Below are positions 47,829-59,667 of a stretch of DNA of 64,000 nt, in pieces. The translations under genes and the position numbers were made by a program. Under the pieces are notes generated by a model. It searched no databases, was not told the DNA's origin, and saw only the letters and a program-made list of their open reading frames with translations. The stretch lies in contig OZ023185.1 of the NCBI GenBank assembly GCA_963995505.1, positions 16,007,691 through 16,071,690 on the forward strand, read 5' to 3'. Origin of the DNA: Hypericum androsaemum. Lineage: Eukaryota; Streptophyta; Magnoliopsida; Malpighiales; Hypericaceae. Within the stretch, counting starts at the first letter, position 1; each line of letters begins with the position of its first letter.

Positions 47829-48963
47829 TGTGAGGACGAGGAAACCATAATGAATAATTTAAAAGTTATAGGGAAAAAACTATAATTTGTCCAGGGACTA
47901 AACTAAACTTTTGTCAAACCTTAACCCTAGCTTCGCCTATAAAAGAAGGCTGGACGAAACCCTAAATCTCACCTTTCTGAAATTTCATTTCTCTCTTTCA
48001 AGATAGAAGAGATCTTCTGGGCAAGTCTGAGGACGAGGGAGAACACGACGATACCTTCCGAGACGCTAGGGTAAGCTGTCTTGTCCGAATCTGTTGAGAA
48101 TCGCTGAAGTTTAAGGATAAATCGTAGTGATTGTTTGATCACAAATCTGTAGGGACTTGAGGAGGGCGCCGTAAATTAGGAGAGACGTGGATTGACGAGG
48201 TTAGGTTAGAAGAATATGAGGTAGGTCGAACCTCTATATCTTTTAGGTCGTAATTGCTGTATTTTTTTGTTGTATGATCGTATTGGGATGTATTTCATCC
48301 GTATTTGAGTGGTATGTAATTCGTAGGTTCATACTCTGTCCTTTTTTTAGCGTGATCTGTATTAGTTTCATATTCTGCCATGATCTGTATTCTGCCATGC
48401 GATCTGTATGCAAGTGGGTATATTCTGCCATGTGATTCGTATCTGTTCTGTCTGTTCTGGTCGGGATTATCCCGGTGCTTTTGTGCCCATAGAGTACTCT
48501 GAATTTTCGTACTCTATGTGAGCACCGGTGATATCTATGCCATGTGGTGAGACTGCCCTCTCGTTTCTGTGTCTTTAGCTTGAAGGATTTATCTTCTGTG
48601 CCCCACAGGTTCCCGATTGTCGTACTCCAGAGTCCGTCTGTGTGTGAGTCGTTGATACTAATTCGGTTTATGCAATCTGTGTATGCATGTTTATGTATTT
48701 TAATTATGAGTTCGACTTACTGAGTTGTGTAAACTCAGCAAAATACGTATTTTATTTTAGATGCGACAGGGACAGATCAGGTGTGAGATCTAGAGGCGAG
48801 GACATGCATTCATTCATTCGCCTTTCATTTTAAGACTTTTCTTTGTATTTTTCTTTATGATTTTATGACTCGATGATGGATTTTATGAGTTGAAAAATAA
48901 AGATGTCTTGCGAGAATATTTACCCCGCAGTAGTTGGCATGCCTTGTTTATCGGGGCGTGACA
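47829..48963 (+). mobile_element. Solo LTR, copy 2
   Basis: Copy of 36410-37544 with the same ends and flanks; one visible difference (GACTGCCCT near 48551 versus GACTGTCCT). Confidence 0.65.
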
Positions 48964-49699
48964 GTTACAAATCAGTGAAGGGACAATACGGGCCTCTCCT
49001 GATTTTCCAAAAGACTAGGAAACTTTGAGTGAGAAAGAGAATGAATCAAATTATTAATAGAAAGAATTGAGATTGAATTGTGTAAATTTTGAAGGATAAA
49101 AGTGGGTATTTAAAGTGTTTAAAAGTAAATTTAAATTTATTAAAAAATTTTAAAAATATGCAATTTGCTGCTGCCTTGAAATCAGTCCCCCATTTTTTTC
49201 TACATAATTCAATGGTACAAATCAAATTCGAAATAAATTCGACAAATTTTAGAAATCTTCATCTGTATTCAATTTTCTTCAAATAAATTAAAATGAAATT
49301 TTCATAGAATCAAATCAAATCTCGAATCGAGTTCAATTCTTGGTCACTCTATATCAAACTCTCTTTTAGAAATGTGGCTTTTAAAGCCTAAGAGATAAGG
49401 CCACTTTAATATCCTATTGTATCACCGATTCTCACTTGTATTTTCTATAGTTTAAAATACATTAAACAAGTCTAATTTTTACCACTTATAGAACACGAGC
49501 ATCCCCGGGCAGCTGCCCTGCATGCTGTTATGCCATAACATCTTTCCACTGATTATGTAAACTGCCATCACAAACTTTTGTATCAAAATGGAAATTGACG
49601 TGGCAAATAGAAATTTCTCAAATAATACCAATATTTTAATGATTTTTCAAAATAATTATCTTATTGGAGCCCACAGAGAGAAAATTGATCCCACTCCAC
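48964..49699. other. Intergenic end of unit 2
   Basis: Copy of 37545-38280; no recognised feature. Confidence 0.45.
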
Positions 49700-49795
49700 T
49701 CTTGTCCGAAATTCACGCACCCATGTAAAACCCTTTATATCTCGCTCAAAATAGGAATAACAATAGACTGCATCTCATCTGGCTAGAATTTACAG

Positions 49796-50651
49796 AACCA
49801 GGATTCTTGCCTTTTTTTTAGGCCGACCCTCATTTTTACCTTTATTCTCTTTAAAAACAAAGATCTGGATAAGATTCGAGTCTTAAAAAATCGGGCAGGA
49901 CAGGGCGACCCACTGTCCGTATTATTTAAAAACTAAATAATTTTTTAAAAATTAAACCATACTTCTTCGCAATAGCAAAGTACTCGAAAAATGTGATTGT
50001 AATTTATTTATTTTTCTAAAATAAGTCAACATAAAAAATAAATTAAAAAAACTACAAATTAATATGACAATTAAAGGGTAGAATATATTAGAAGGTTGAA
50101 TTAACATTACGTAGGTTAAACGTTCTTCATCATTCCTCCTTTGACAATTTGTTAGTTTCTCTCAGATATCTAAAGCATCAAGAACATCAATTGGAACCTA
50201 CTTAACGGGTGTTTCTTTTGGTTGAAAAGGTGTTCACGTTCTTTACCAGTTGTAATATCTTATATTTGATAATCGGTAACGATACCAATTAAGATGTAAC
50301 TTTGGTATTTTGTTACTATGGTATTTATACCAACTTAGATGAATAAATTTACTTATAAAAAAATTCTAAATTGGGTAGGTTGTGATGAGCATTTGGTACT
50401 AATTTTAGTAATTAATAGATCCTATCCGATTTTAAAAAAATATTAAAAAAATATATATTATTTTAATATTTTTTTAAATCGGGTAGGATCCGGGTAGGAT
50501 CCTATGTGTCCATATCCATGGCCTTATCATTTAAAAAAATAAGGATCCGGACAGGATAAGGGTCTAGACCCAGTCAAAGTCAACGGGTCCTAAACCCTTC
50601 GAGTCTGGATCCGGATAGATCCTCAGGATAAAGGTCAAATTGCTATCCCTA
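49796..50651 (-). mobile_element. hAT-like element D, copy 3
   Basis: Same as 26950-27805 (offset 11419 from copy 2). Confidence 0.55.
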
Positions 50652-51691
50652 GCTCAAAAGCTATAAATGAAGAAAAACTTCAAAGGCCGTGTTCTAAAAG
50701 TCATCCATTTTTAATAAAAAGGGACACTTCCATTCATTTTCTTTTCTCATTTTTTTTCCTTTTAATGTTCTTTCATTAATTGTTAACTGTCTCTTAATTT
50801 TAATCCAAATATTGTATCATTTAGCTGTGAAACCAAATGACACCAAGCTCCTATTTAGTGCACTTCCTGTGCCAAAAGACACAAAATGCTACTGTATATT
50901 TTGGCAGAATAAAAGGTCACCAACACAAGGTGCTACTGCTTTGCTTTGGCAGAATCAAAGAGACGCCAACACATAACCCACTCGAAAATGACGACTAAGT
51001 TTGTATTTTTATGTTTGTTTAAAGGGAAGTGTCATTATTTTGGTTTGGAGATGTTGGTATAAGCATAGCAAATAAGGAGTTGGTAAGAGGTTGTTTAAAA
51101 AAACATATTATTTATGTGTAAAAAAGTTTGCATATCATGATAATTGATTCTTCAGATTGAGATTTGTATAGTAAAATAATGAAGACAGTGGTAGAAGATG
51201 GAGACTTTTAAATTTTGGATTTTTTTTAAGTTTTCCGATTTCTATTTTTCATTTCAATTTTTTGTATTTTTTTGGTGAATTAAATTTTTTTACTTGGCGA
51301 TATGAAATAACGTTATCAGAATATGGTCAACATCTAAGTCAACGCAAAAGTTTACTTCATGAACAAGTACATTTTCAACCTAATAGTACGCGAATTAAAT
51401 ATAGTATCTCTAAATGGGCTTCCTGTCCAATGCAGGACTTAATGGGCTTCCATTAAAAGCTAAAAACAAAAGCGAAGTCGATAAGTTGTGGATATTATTA
51501 CTACCAACCGCACATTGCTAATACAAAATAGTATAAAAATGCATGCGAGATTTTTCAAAGAACTCTTATTCATCAAATGTCCAGGCAATTAAGGATGGAG
51601 CCAATAGACACTCGTGCAAGAAAAAGTAGAGGGAAAACAAGAAACACTTCTCATGCTCCTTGGCATAGTATCTTCGTTTCTTGTGGCAAAC

Positions 51692-54688
51692 TCATTCATA
51701 AATCGGGACAGGTTCCAATAGAAGACACTCGAGACGGTCTTTGGTTCCGATGTCCGGGGTGACACCATGTCCGTCGCCATTCCTGTAGAAGTATTGAGCC
51801 GCCCTGGCTAGATTCTGACAGGCTCCTATTAGAGCCGGTTCTGAGAAAGGATAGCCATCTGTCAGACTTTTGTTCATTACCTTCCATATTTTCTCGACTA
51901 AGTCTTTTACGTGTTCTCTTGCGACTTCCTCTTCCACTCCATTCTCGTTCATGTAACATTGGATCGACTTCATATTATCTCCTCTTGCCAACTCATCCTG
52001 TATATTTACGCATACGTAAATAAATCTCAGATCTGATGTCTAATAATAATTAATGAAATTTGAGGAGCCTTCGCATACCTTTGAAGTGCCAAGATCATTG
52101 GTGAGTCGAAGGATCAAGCAGGAACAACGCACGATAGATGGAAAATCTTGAATATATTTTAGTGCCTTCTCTGTTATATTGTCACTTGTAAGTATGTAAG
52201 TGACGATCAACATTAGAGCCCCACCAATTGAAATCTCAGAGTTGTCCATATATTGCTCCATCGTTGGAATATGTCCTCCGTTGTACCATTTTGATTCTTT
52301 CAAATACGCGTTACAGAGATCTGCCCACTAAAAATCAAATAACGAAGGTGACACATTAAATTTTAATCTAACAATGAAATAAAAGACGTTGTACATATAT
52401 AAAGTTTTATAGTAATTACCGCTTTGCCAATATACGGAATAGTGTTGAAGCCTTGTTCTTTGTGGGTCATGTAGCCGAGTTCATTGCTAGTATTGAATAT
52501 CGCGAGGAGAACTGTCCTCACCGGAGGAGGGAGCTCATCGACTCTAGTGATATCCCACCTACAAAATCACAACATAATAAATATTTGTTCTAATATATTT
52601 TAAAATTTTTGTAATATTCTTAAATTCTCTAATTCATTATGAAGAGAAAATTAAATTAGTTTTAAAGTACGTATAAAAAGACGCATAAACAAGTTCCAAA
52701 AGACCTGTTCACGAAATCGGTGGTGAGTTCCAGCTCTTCAGGGGAACCATAGACATCATACACATCATCGATCAAAGATATCATGGATGTGATCTTAGTT
52801 AACCCAATTCTGTAAGTTCCATATTGCGGCTCATGAACCATCATAGAACACCATAGGTAGTGTTCCAAGATCCTGTCTCTAGAAAATGTTATTTTATTCA
52901 ATCCCATGTCCAACCACCACCTGAAAAATCACGAATTTGAGAGGTTAATTATGTAGATAATTCCATATAAAAGTAATTAATTTGTCTTCAAAAATTAATT
53001 ATCAAGTAATTATACCTAGTCAATTCCTTAACCTCTTGTAAATAAGTGGACTGAAGTATATTGAAGTCCAATTTGGCAAGCTCGAGCAAAGATTTGTTCA
53101 TGTCCTGCTCTTGCTCGTATGTGTCTATAAACCATCTTGCCTCGAGCCTGTTTAGCCTCCAGTGTAGAGGCACATCCAAAGCACGGTTCACTTTTCTGGC
53201 CCAGGTTTCATGCAAGACAGAACTGGAAGCAAGTCTTGTCAGTTGCTTGATCGCGTATTCTCTAGTCTTATTTACGGTGGTTTCGTCTTCGTACGCCAAG
53301 AAAGAAGCATCGTATAAAGTTAACAATGTTTTGACATCTTCATTGAAATCTTCCTTGATCTCTCCACTGTCTATGAATTTCCGAAACACATCTGCGTGAA
53401 ACAAAAAGAGGGAGTAGTGACGTACTCGTGTTAATAAGATCGAAAGAAAGGTACAGTTTTACGAGGTTTAATGTTTTCTATGGATCGGATCGAATCGAAT
53501 CTTCATGTTATATTCAAAAGCACATGCACCACCTTCAGGGACAAGGAGTCCTTTCTGTCTGAACAATTTGAACTTTAGAGCAACGGTATAAAGGTCAGAG
53601 TCGGTCCAAGAAGGATGTTGGGCGTCGTGGAAATAAAGAGAGTCGATTGCAGTTGTGATCTCCTTTTCGAAGTGATACTCCAAACCTAGTCTTTGGACCG
53701 AATCGATGAGCTCTAACTTAGCCAAGGGATCCATCGTCCCACCGAAAAGACCCTTTACATCTTCTTTCAGTCGTTCAACCTGCTTCATGTGCTTCTCATC
53801 CTGCAATTGTTCCAGCCGATTATGGATTAGAGCCCTAGAAACTACGCTTAAAAGATGAATATAATATGCTTTGTCAACAGTAAGCTGACCGATTATCACG
53901 TGCTTATTTCTTTAACGAGGCTCGTGTTACAACCTCATACTTGTACCGGGAAATTTTTCACCGTCACGTATGTAATGTTTAAATATTTTCAATAAATTTA
54001 CACCTACTCACAAACTGCACAAAGGAGTCGCGCATTCTTTAATGCAAATAGATAACATTCTCTAACCCTCTCTAACTTCCATATTCCTTCTCCCAATTTG
54101 GTATGGAAATTTAATATTTTTCGTTTTTTTTTTCTGATACTATTTCCTATATTATTCTTTTTTTTTCATAAATCAATAATCACTCTTATTATTCAACGTT
54201 ATATTTTAGCAATCTGAAACTCAAAAATCTTCCGTTAATCTCCTTCGAACAAAGCAAGAATTTCAATCTGTCTTTTATAATTTCTGTCATCTGATCAAAC
54301 TGAAATAAATATAACTTTACAATACCCTTACTATTTTTACCAATAAAATCATGAGTTTTTTTTTAAAAGGTAGACGTACATTAACTAGATAAAATTCCAA
54401 GGCAATAAGTCAAAGGGGCATCACATGGATATTGTAACCAGTGGTGGATGACTGGATGAGACTGTAATCCCAGACGGTCGGCTGGTAGTTTCCGGAGCGT
54501 CGGGAAACCTCCGGTTCTGTCGTCGTAACTTTCAGTTGCGTCGATAAACGGCCGACGATATTCCGTCGCCCGTTAATATTGCTGCCTCCTGGTGCTGGGT
54601 ATTTCTTGAGAATTGGCAAACAGGGTGAGAGAGCTAAAGAGCATGTCATTGCCATTGGGGAGGGCATATTAATTGCTTGGGAGGCCAT
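51692..54688 (-). CDS. TPS5: plastid monoterpene synthase, identical to TPS2
   Basis: Seven exons: 54688-54425, 53800-53533, 53391-53016, 52920-52705, 52558-52420, 52327-52079, 51997-51692; 605 codons with intact splice sites. The translation equals TPS2: RRSGNYQPTVW at 63-73, RDR at 317-319, DDVYD at 354-358, NDLGTSKDE at 498-506. Its downstream flank is the U sequence found after TPS3 and TPS4. The flank of TPS2 is colinear only to 19906, so TPS5 and not TPS2 shares the longer 3' context with the TPS3/4 class. Expected activity as for the other copies: conversion of geranyl diphosphate in plastids. Confidence 0.9.
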
Positions 54689-54738
54689 TTGTTTCTTATC
54701 AGGTTGCTTGACTCACTCTCTTGAGCTAACAATATGCA

Positions 54739-54749
54739 TATATTTATAG
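54739..54749 (-). promoter_or_regulatory. TATA box of TPS5
   Basis: CTATAAATATA on the minus strand, 51-61 bases before the ATG, as in TPS2. Confidence 0.55.
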
Positions 54750-56804
54750 CCACCAAGTGCCCTCTGATTTAGTGTCGATAATTTTGTATTGGTTCTAGTC
54801 TAATTTGATATGTTGTGATTTTAGGCTTTGCCACACCAATATTTTATTGTTTCAAATTTTTGATAATGTGATAGAGATGTTATTTTATTGATAACCAAGT
54901 GACATTCGCTAATCAGTTAGCTCAACCAGATAGATTGAACTATCTCATGTGTTATGTCGTATCGTTGTAGAATCTTTTTGAAAGGTAGTAAAATTCTCCT
55001 AACAGCTATTTAATAATACTGCATTTTCAAAGACTTGAACTCGATAACTAGTTAAGCTAAAACAACGCCCTCGACGGTGTTGGTTATTACATCGCTATTT
55101 TATAAGTATGTTATATGCGATTCTTGATTCAAGCAGATAATAATATTTTATCCGGTGTAATGCATGATCCAAGCAGATATGCATTCTACGGCTCATCCAT
55201 GAGAATAAGTATAGTAGGTGACAAGTCTCGAAAAACGATAATAGGTGATAAACTAGCTTGTTTTATAATTAAATGTATTAATAACCACAGAAAAAAAATT
55301 CTAAGTTACACCATAGTAACTGATAAACCAGCTTCTTTAGCTCTTGATCTTTCTTTGGCCTTACATGTGTATATGTTCCGCTCTCCTTCTATTCCTTGGA
55401 AGTAGTGAATAACCAAACATTTTTTTTCCAACATTAAAACATAAACTCGCTATCATAACATTTGGAATGATCAAAGTTCATTAATATAAACTATAAAGTA
55501 TTAATTGGAGTTGATGCAAGTAATAAAAGATCTAAATTATTTTAAGTGCTTTTTAAACTTCAAATCTTACCCATGGAGCATCCGGTATCGAGCGAGTCAC
55601 TATCTATAACGTATGACAATACTCGATTAATCAATTGATTGCTGCCGATGAATATTCTAATAGACATCAGAGGATCGGAGACAAAAAATAGTTCTTGGAT
55701 GTAAATTACAGTGATAAATTCATAAAAGAAAAGTACAATTTATTGGGGAAAAGTTCTGTCCGCCTTTATTTAGTTAGTTAGCAAAGTACGAGTACCATAT
55801 CTTTCCATATAACTGTTGGGTGTTTTCAACAATGACGAGAAATATTTTTACGTGAATTTCTAGTTTTTGTAATTTTTAAAAAAATTCATAAACTTAATTA
55901 AACTCTTGCAAACTATTTAAGTTTCTGTATTGACAGAAAATTGAATGAATATAGGAAGTTAAAAAACTTTAGAAAATTGAATAGTGACTTTTTTATGTAG
56001 TAGCCAAAAAATTATTTTTTCATTCTTTATAAACTTTTTTAAACAAAGTGGCCGATCGGTAACGAAATGATCGAGAAGCGGATATTCCCTTGGACGTATA
56101 TTGAAGATTTGATAAAGGAAGTTATTCTAGATTAAATAAGTGATATTTAAATATATGAAAATATAGGAATGTTAAATATTTGTTTTGAAAATTTTTTATT
56201 ATTTAAAAGTTTTATTTAAATCGAATTTAAATTAGTTGATATAGTGGATAGTAATTGATACTAACCGAAAAATATGATTCAATATCTGATAACGAAGTCT
56301 ATATACCACTGGTGCTTATTGCTCCTAAAAATGTTTAATGAGGTCATTATAATTTACATTATTAGTTATTAGAATTGCATAATGAAATTTCATATTTATA
56401 AAAATAATTAATTATTTTTAATTAATAAAGCGATAATCTCAACGTGAATTTTCCAAAAGAAACCTATCGGCAATGAAACGGGATGGTGAAGCGAAAAGAA
56501 CGGTCTACGTCATCAACTTACTTCGATACAATAAATTGATAGATTTGTTATACATATAAGACAAAATCCAACTACTTACAATGGTAATCACATTAGATAT
56601 CTAATATTTTTGAATTAAAAACTTTTAATAATATGTACATTTGTTTGCGAAATCTCCAGTATAAATAAGGATTTCTAAATTTCTATGAAGGAAATATTAA
56701 TGATTGATTTGAAAGCCAGTTATTCCTGCAGTCTTTGATAGGATTTGCCATTAAATATTGGCGGCGTGAAGCGAGCTAGACTAGCTAACCATAATGCTCG
56801 TAAG
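54750..56804. other. TPS5 upstream intergenic DNA
   Basis: Copy of 23619-25673; no recognised feature. Confidence 0.45.
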
Positions 56805-57257
56805 ATTTTAAAAAATACGGTCCGACCGGTTGGACCGCGAAACAGACACTAAGCCGGGTCGTTTTTTAAGTTTTTGACCGGGGTCAGTACTAACCGGACC
56901 AAATCTGGTCGGACCGGCCAATTTTGAGGTCCATCCTGACCGGTCGAACTTGGTTAGTACAAAAATGGGCGAAATTGACTTTTTTTTGGTAGTTTTCGAG
57001 GAAAAAAAATTGATTTGATAAATTTATAAAGTAATAAATAAATAAATAAAGTAGATTTATAGAGTGGAGAGATAAAAAATTAAGTCTACTTTTTTTGATA
57101 TGAAAAATAAGTATATTTTAACTTACATATATATATATATTATTTAAAATATTTAAAAATAAAAATTTTGGTCCGACCGGTGGTTCGCCCGGTCCGACCG
57201 GCCGACCCGGAGGACGGGAGAAATCCCGAGTCGGCCTCCAGGTCATTTTTTAAAAAC
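56805..57257. mobile_element. Small TIR element, copy 2
   Basis: Copy of 25674-26126 with the same ATGCTCGTAAG flanks (56794-56804 and 57258-57268). Confidence 0.65.
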
Positions 57258-57307
57258 ATGCTCGTAAGGATGAGAATGAATAGGATATTGGTAGTACAGG
57301 ATATTGG

Positions 57308-58227
57308 TAGGAATGGCAATTAGACCTTTACCTTGAGGGTCTACCCTAATCCAGACTCGAATGGTCTAAGACCTGTTGACTTTGACCGGGTCTAGACCGT
57401 GATTCTGCCCGGATCCTGATATTTTAAAAGGATAAGGGCATGGGTATGAATCTATAGGATCCTGCCATGATCTTACCCGAAATTTTTAAATTAATATTAA
57501 AATAATATACATGTATATTAATTATTAGACATAATACAAATTCTCAATTTTGTTGGTAGGTAAATATTTTTTATTAAAATAAAAGTTCAAAATAGAGGAA
57601 GCGCAAAAAGAAAGACAAGATAAAGGGGTCCGATATTACATCAGTTATAACCCCACCCCGACCAAAATATTTCCTCAACCTCAAGAGGTAAAGAAGAGGG
57701 ACCTATAAATTCTCGTAGGCAATCAAGAAAGTGAGCAGCGATTGATTGTGAATGATCAAGGCATCCGTCCAAAGGATCCAATCTTGGACATGAAAGAGCA
57801 CAAAATATAGGAGAAACTCATTATCGTACCTCGCCTCATTGAAGATAATACAATTACGAAGCAGTCACATGCCCCAAGTAATAGCAGCAAAAATTACAAA
57901 CAAAATTCTCAATTTTAACTTACCCAACTTCAACTTTTTTTTTGATTTATTTTTTTGGTTTCTTTGTATTGATATGTTTAATAAATGAAAATGTCTCATT
58001 GCTATTTGAAAACTATTAAGAGATAATTTAATTTTTAAAAATTAAATATATTTAAAAAAATATGAACTCGCGGGTTACCCTGATCCTGTCCGATTTTTTT
58101 GGACCAAAATCCTGCCTGAATCCTTTTTATAGAGGATAAGGGTAAGGATCTGGGTCCACCATTTAAAAAGACGGTAAGGATCTGGGTCCTATAGATCCTA
58201 CCCGGATCCTGCCCATTGCCATCCCTA
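57308..58227. mobile_element. hAT-like element C, complete copy
   Basis: Starts TAGGAATGGCAAT and ends ATTGCCATCCCTA, with the exact octamer GATATTGG on both sides (57300-57307 and 58228-58235). An 8-base duplication and these termini fit the hAT superfamily. Subterminal regions carry repeated GGATCC/GGTCTAGACC-like segments. It contains a LINE insertion and no transposase. Confidence 0.8.
57552..57902 (-). mobile_element. 5'-truncated LINE inside element C, copy 2
   Basis: Copy of 26421-26771, with the same 14-base flanking duplication. Confidence 0.65.
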
Positions 58228-58794
58228 GATATTGGTAGGACTCTATCTATATCCTAATTATTTTAGTTAGAATCATATCTTTTTTTGAGGAACAATTGGA
58301 CTCATATCTTACTCTCGACTTTATAAATTTTTTATTGTTAGATACGTACTCTACCTTCCTGGAGACCCTTGGTCTCCAGGGTCTGTAGAGTCCGACCCTT
58401 TAATGTTCTGCATTTTGATAATTTTAATATAAAATTTAAATAAATTCAAGACATCTATTACTTTACACATCAACATTCAATAGAAAATTAATAAAATATC
58501 AAATTTTGCAATTTAATTTTCAATTCTACAAGATTTTTCTTTTCAAGTTTGATGTACGTAAACAATTCAACAAAAAAAAGAATGTCGACTTATAATGATC
58601 CACCATTCACGACATCTTTTAAGTTCGTTGTGTAATAATATAATAAATATGTTAAAGTTAACTATAAAGTATATTATATATATATTATCAATAGGGTCTA
58701 ATTATGATTTAATTAGGATAGAGTCTAAAGTAGGGTAAAAATGTAAGAACATGATCTGACTCATAGGGTCTAACTATGGATTGATACCATACCC

Positions 58795-59509
58795 TAGGGA
58801 TGGCAGAAATACTCATACCCTGAGGGTCGGACCCTACCCTTACCCTACGGGTCTAGGGTATGTTGACTTTGACTGGGTCTAGGGTAGGGTATGGGTATGG
58901 GTCCATGTTTAGAAGTAGGGGTATGAATCCATAATTAGACCCTGCAAGTCGGACCCTACCTTACATTTTTACCCTATTTTAGACCCTACCCTAGTTAGAC
59001 CCTAGTTAGACCCTAATTAGACCGTAATGATAATATATATAATATACTTTATGGTTAACTTTAACATATTTATTATGTTATTACACAACCAGCTTAGAAT
59101 ATGTCATGAATGATGGATTACTAGAAGCCGACATTCTATATTTTTCTTTTGTTGAATTGTTTATGTACTTCAAATTTGAAAAAAAAATCTTATACTATTG
59201 AAATTAAATTGCAAAATTTGATGTTTCATCAATTTTCTATTAAATGTTAATATGTAACATAGTAGATATCTTGAATTTATTTGAATTTTATATAAAAATT
59301 AACTTTTGATTAAAAAATATGAAAATGTAGAACGTTAAAGGGTCAGACCCTGCAGACCATGAAGACCCAGGGTCTTTAGGAGGGCAGGGTATGAATCTAA
59401 CAATAAAAAATTTGTAGGGTCGAGGGTAGAGTATGGGTCCAACTAAAAAAATAGGGTATGGATAAGGTCCTACCAATACCCTACCCTACCATACACATTG
59501 CCATCCCTA
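58795..59509 (+). mobile_element. hAT-like element A with exact 8-bp target duplication
   Basis: A 715-base element starts TAGGGATGGCA and ends TGCCATCCCTA-like (ATTGCCATCCCTA), flanked by CCATACCC on both sides (58787-58794 and 59510-59517). Subterminal regions are packed with AGACCCTA/TAGGGTCT repeats, a usual binding-site layout for hAT-type transposases. Non-coding, so non-autonomous. Confidence 0.8.
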
Positions 59510-59667
59510 CCATACCCTACACCATACTTCTAAATATGGACAAATATTCATACCATATCCTAGACCCAGTCAAAGTCAACATATCCTAGACTCCCAAGGT
59601 AAAAGTAGGGCAGAACCCTCAGGATATGGATATTTTTGCCATCCCTACTAACTTGCCATATATTTTT

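Larger units (their letters stand above)
38281..49699 (-). repeat. 11.42 kb tandem unit UCB, copy 2 (contains TPS4)
   Basis: Head-to-tail copy of 26853-38280, 9 bases shorter through one homopolymer T and one 8-base deletion. The copied features are described with unit 1. Confidence 0.92.
49700..57979 (-). repeat. UCA block (contains TPS5)
   Basis: The left part (49700-53161) continues the UC sequence of the two upstream units (offset 11419). At 53162, inside TPS5 exon 3, it switches to the A sequence of the TPS2 block (offset 31131) and follows it to about 57980. There the TPS2 block was cut, but this copy runs on through the rest of element C. Confidence 0.9.
57265..59647 (-). mobile_element. 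hAT-like element B, host of two nested elements
   Basis: The left end is about 57265 (TAAGGATGAGAATG) and the right end is 59647 (GCCATCCCTA). It is an inverted-orientation relative of element A: the reverse of 59000-59430 aligns with 58320-58730 (shared AAATTTTTTATTGTTAGAT and ATCAAATTTTGCAATTTAAT). Removing C (57308-58227) and A (58795-59509) with one target copy each leaves about 730 bases, close to A's 715. No target duplication found for B itself. No transposase frame. Confidence 0.6.
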
